8,235 nucleotides of DNA. Source: Gulosibacter sediminis. Lineage in GTDB: Bacteria; Actinomycetota; Actinomycetes; Actinomycetales; Microbacteriaceae. Made by a program: the position numbers and the translations under genes. The stretch is from contig NZ_JACXJG010000025.1 in NCBI RefSeq assembly GCF_014904065.1, forward strand, positions 55,298 to 63,532, read 5' to 3'. This document shows, one piece after another, positions 6,829-8,235 of this stretch (positions within the stretch are counted from its first letter, which is position 1; every line of letters starts with the position of its first letter). Under the pieces are notes generated by a model that ran no database searches, was not told the origin of the DNA, and saw only the letters and a list, made by a program, of their open reading frames with translations.

Positions 6829-8235
6829 CGACCCTCCCCAACTGCTCACGCACGACATCCGCTAACCGCGCTGACTCGGCGAACTGCGCCTCGAGCTCTC
6901 CGCGCAGGCGGGCGAGCTTCTCTTCGATGGGCTCGCCATCGTCTTCGATCTCGGGCGCACCGACATAGCGACCCGGCGTCAGCGCGTAGTCGGCGGCCTT
7001 GATCTCGGCGAGCGTTGCCGAGTACGCGAAGCCGGGCACATCCTCGTAGGGCTCGCCTTCCTGGCGAAGCCAGGAGTGGTAGGTGTCGGCAATCTTCGCG
7101 ATGTCGTCGCCAGAGAGTGCGCGCTCGGCGCGATCGACCATGTGGCCGAGGTTTCGTCCGTCGAGGAACAGCACCTCGCCGGCACGCTTGCCCTTATCCT
7201 TTGCGAAGAACCACACGCACACCGGAATCCCCGTCGAGCGGAACAGCTGCGTCGGCAGTGCCACCATGCACGACACCAGGTCGGCCTCGACGATCTCGGC
7301 GCGAATCTTGCCCTCGCCGCCCGAGTTCGACGACATCGATCCATTGGCCATAACGACGCCCGCCTGCCCACCCGGGGCGAGCTTCGACAGGATGTGCTGA
7401 ATCCACGCATAGTTTGCGTTGCCGGCCGGTGGCACGCCGAACCGCCAGCGCGGGTCAGACTCGTTGCGTGCCCAATCCTTGATGTTGAACGGCGGGTTCG
7501 CCATCACGAAGTCGGCCTGCAGATCGGGGTGCAGGTCACGCGCGAAGGTGTCGCCCCACCGCGGGCCCAAGTTGCCGGAGAGCCCGTGGATGGCGAGGTT
7601 CATCTTCGCCATACGCCACGTGCGCTCGTTGAGCTCCTGCCCATAGACCGAGATGTCGCTTCCCTCGCCGTGATTCGCGTCGATGAACTTCTCGGCCTGC
7701 ACGAACATGCCGCCCGACCCGCACGCCGGGTCGTACACCCGACCGTGCGTCGGCTGCAGCAGCTCGACCAGCACTCGCACGACCCCTGCAGGGGTGTAGA
7801 ATTCTCCACCCCGCTTGCCCTCGGCCGCGGCGAACTTCTCGAGGAAGTATTCGTACACCTCGCCCAGCAGATCGCGTGCGCGGCGCCCGTCCGTTCCTCC
7901 CTGCCCCTGTGCCGTGAATCGCGCGGAGTTGAACAGGTCGATCAGTTCGCCGAGCCGCCGCTGATCGACATTGTCGCGATTGAAAATGCGCGGCAGCGTA
8001 CCAGCCAGCCGCGGGTTGGCCTGCATGACCGCATCCATCGCCTCATCGATGAGCGCACCGATCGACTTCTCTGGGCCGTCCATCGACGGCCCCAGGCCCT
8101 TCGCGTTTTCCGCGAGGAACGACCAGCGTGCGTTTGCCGGCACCCAGAACACACCCCGCCCCGTGTACTCGTCGGTATCGTCGATAAGCTCGGCGATCTG
8201 GTCGTCGTCGTACCCGTCGGCGGTGAGCTCGGTGC
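6821..8235 (-). CDS. hsdM: Type I restriction-modification methyltransferase subunit (HsdM), 5' end missing
   Basis: HsdM transfers a methyl group from S-adenosylmethionine to adenine N6 in the site chosen by HsdS; two copies bind one HsdS. The frame is open to the window edge with no stop, so the gene starts outside. A GTG at 8152 is internal: the codons upstream of it read as ordinary HsdM sequence (ADGYDDDQIAEL). About 470 residues are visible. Counting from the first full codon (8233-8231), these show the GEFYTP motif (143-148), the cofactor-binding motif I DPACGSGG (168-175) and the catalytic motif IV NPPF (246-249). The charged C-terminal helix that packs against HsdS is also present. 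Compared with usual family lengths near 500-530, about 50 residues of the N-terminal HsdM_N helical domain are lost beyond the edge. The TGA stop at 6823-6821 lies 8 bases into hsdS, so translation of the two is probably coupled. The operon's main promoter must lie outside the window. Confidence 0.96.
   Translation of the reverse strand, partial: TELTADGYDDDQIAELIDDTDEYTGRGVFWVPANARWSFLAENAKGLGPSMDGPEKSIGALIDEAMDAVMQANPRLAGTLPRIFNRDNVDQRRLGELIDLFNSARFTAQGQGGTDGRRARDLLGEVYEYFLEKFAAAEGKRGGEFYTPAGVVRVLVELLQPTHGRVYDPACGSGGMFVQAEKFIDANHGEGSDISVYGQELNERTWRMAKMNLAIHGLSGNLGPRWGDTFARDLHPDLQADFVMANPPFNIKDWARNESDPRWRFGVPPAGNANYAWIQHILSKLAPGGQAGVVMANGSMSSNSGGEGKIRAEIVEADLVSCMVALPTQLFRSTGIPVCVWFFAKDKGKRAGEVLFLDGRNLGHMVDRAERALSGDDIAKIADTYHSWLRQEGEPYEDVPGFAYSATLAEIKAADYALTPGRYVGAPEIEDDGEPIEEKLARLRGELEAQFAESARLADVVREQLGRVDV
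6832..6839 (-). promoter_or_regulatory. Ribosome binding site deciding the hsdS start
   Basis: GGGGAGGG on the minus strand lies 3 bases before the ATG at 6828 (4 bases from its GGAGG core). It sits inside the last codons of hsdM. It favours this ATG over the in-frame ATG at 6858, 10 codons earlier. Confidence 0.75.

Noticed and set aside
7782..7795. A perfect 14-base palindrome, ACCCCTGCAGGGGT.
   Set aside because: It lies in hsdM and encodes the conserved TPAGV part of the GEFYTP region, so coding constraint in G+C-rich DNA explains it; no second copy was seen.
8201..8211. A short GTC triplet repeat.
   Set aside because: It encodes a run of aspartates in hsdM (YDDDQ) and is too short to suggest phase variation.

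Overview
The window looks like chromosomal DNA from a G+C-rich bacterium, most likely an actinobacterium of the Microbacteriaceae sort. This is an inference from the strong G/C bias at third codon positions and from the style of the HsdM, HsdS and HsdR proteins; there is no rRNA or other marker to confirm it. Every supported gene lies on the minus strand, so the window is read from high to low coordinates.

It holds almost all of one expanded type I restriction-modification operon, in the order hsdM (3' part, running off the right edge), hsdS, a GTPase with a hydrophobic C-terminal region, a class II Fic protein, and hsdR (complete, ending 2 bases from the left edge). The junctions are tight. 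hsdM overlaps hsdS by 8 bases, hsdS overlaps the GTPase gene by 11, and fic overlaps hsdR in an ATGA. The only real gap is 113 bases between the GTPase and fic. It is less G+C-rich than its surroundings and carries a plausible promoter, so the locus may be two transcription units: hsdM-hsdS-GTPase and fic-hsdR.

HsdM and HsdS should form the modification enzyme, which HsdS directs with two target recognition domains. HsdR adds the nuclease and the DNA-translocating motor. All catalytic motifs checked in HsdM, HsdR, Fic and the GTPase are intact, so nothing here looks decayed. The two extra genes sit between specificity and restriction subunits, the position where type I loci often carry accessory genes (PrrC-type anticodon nucleases are the known precedent). 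The GTPase, translationally coupled to hsdS and probably membrane-associated, is the most likely undescribed component. The Fic protein is predicted to be an autoinhibited AMP-transferase with a C-terminal winged helix. No RNA genes, mobile elements, CRISPR arrays or clear terminators were seen, and no stretch over 300 bases lacks a gene.
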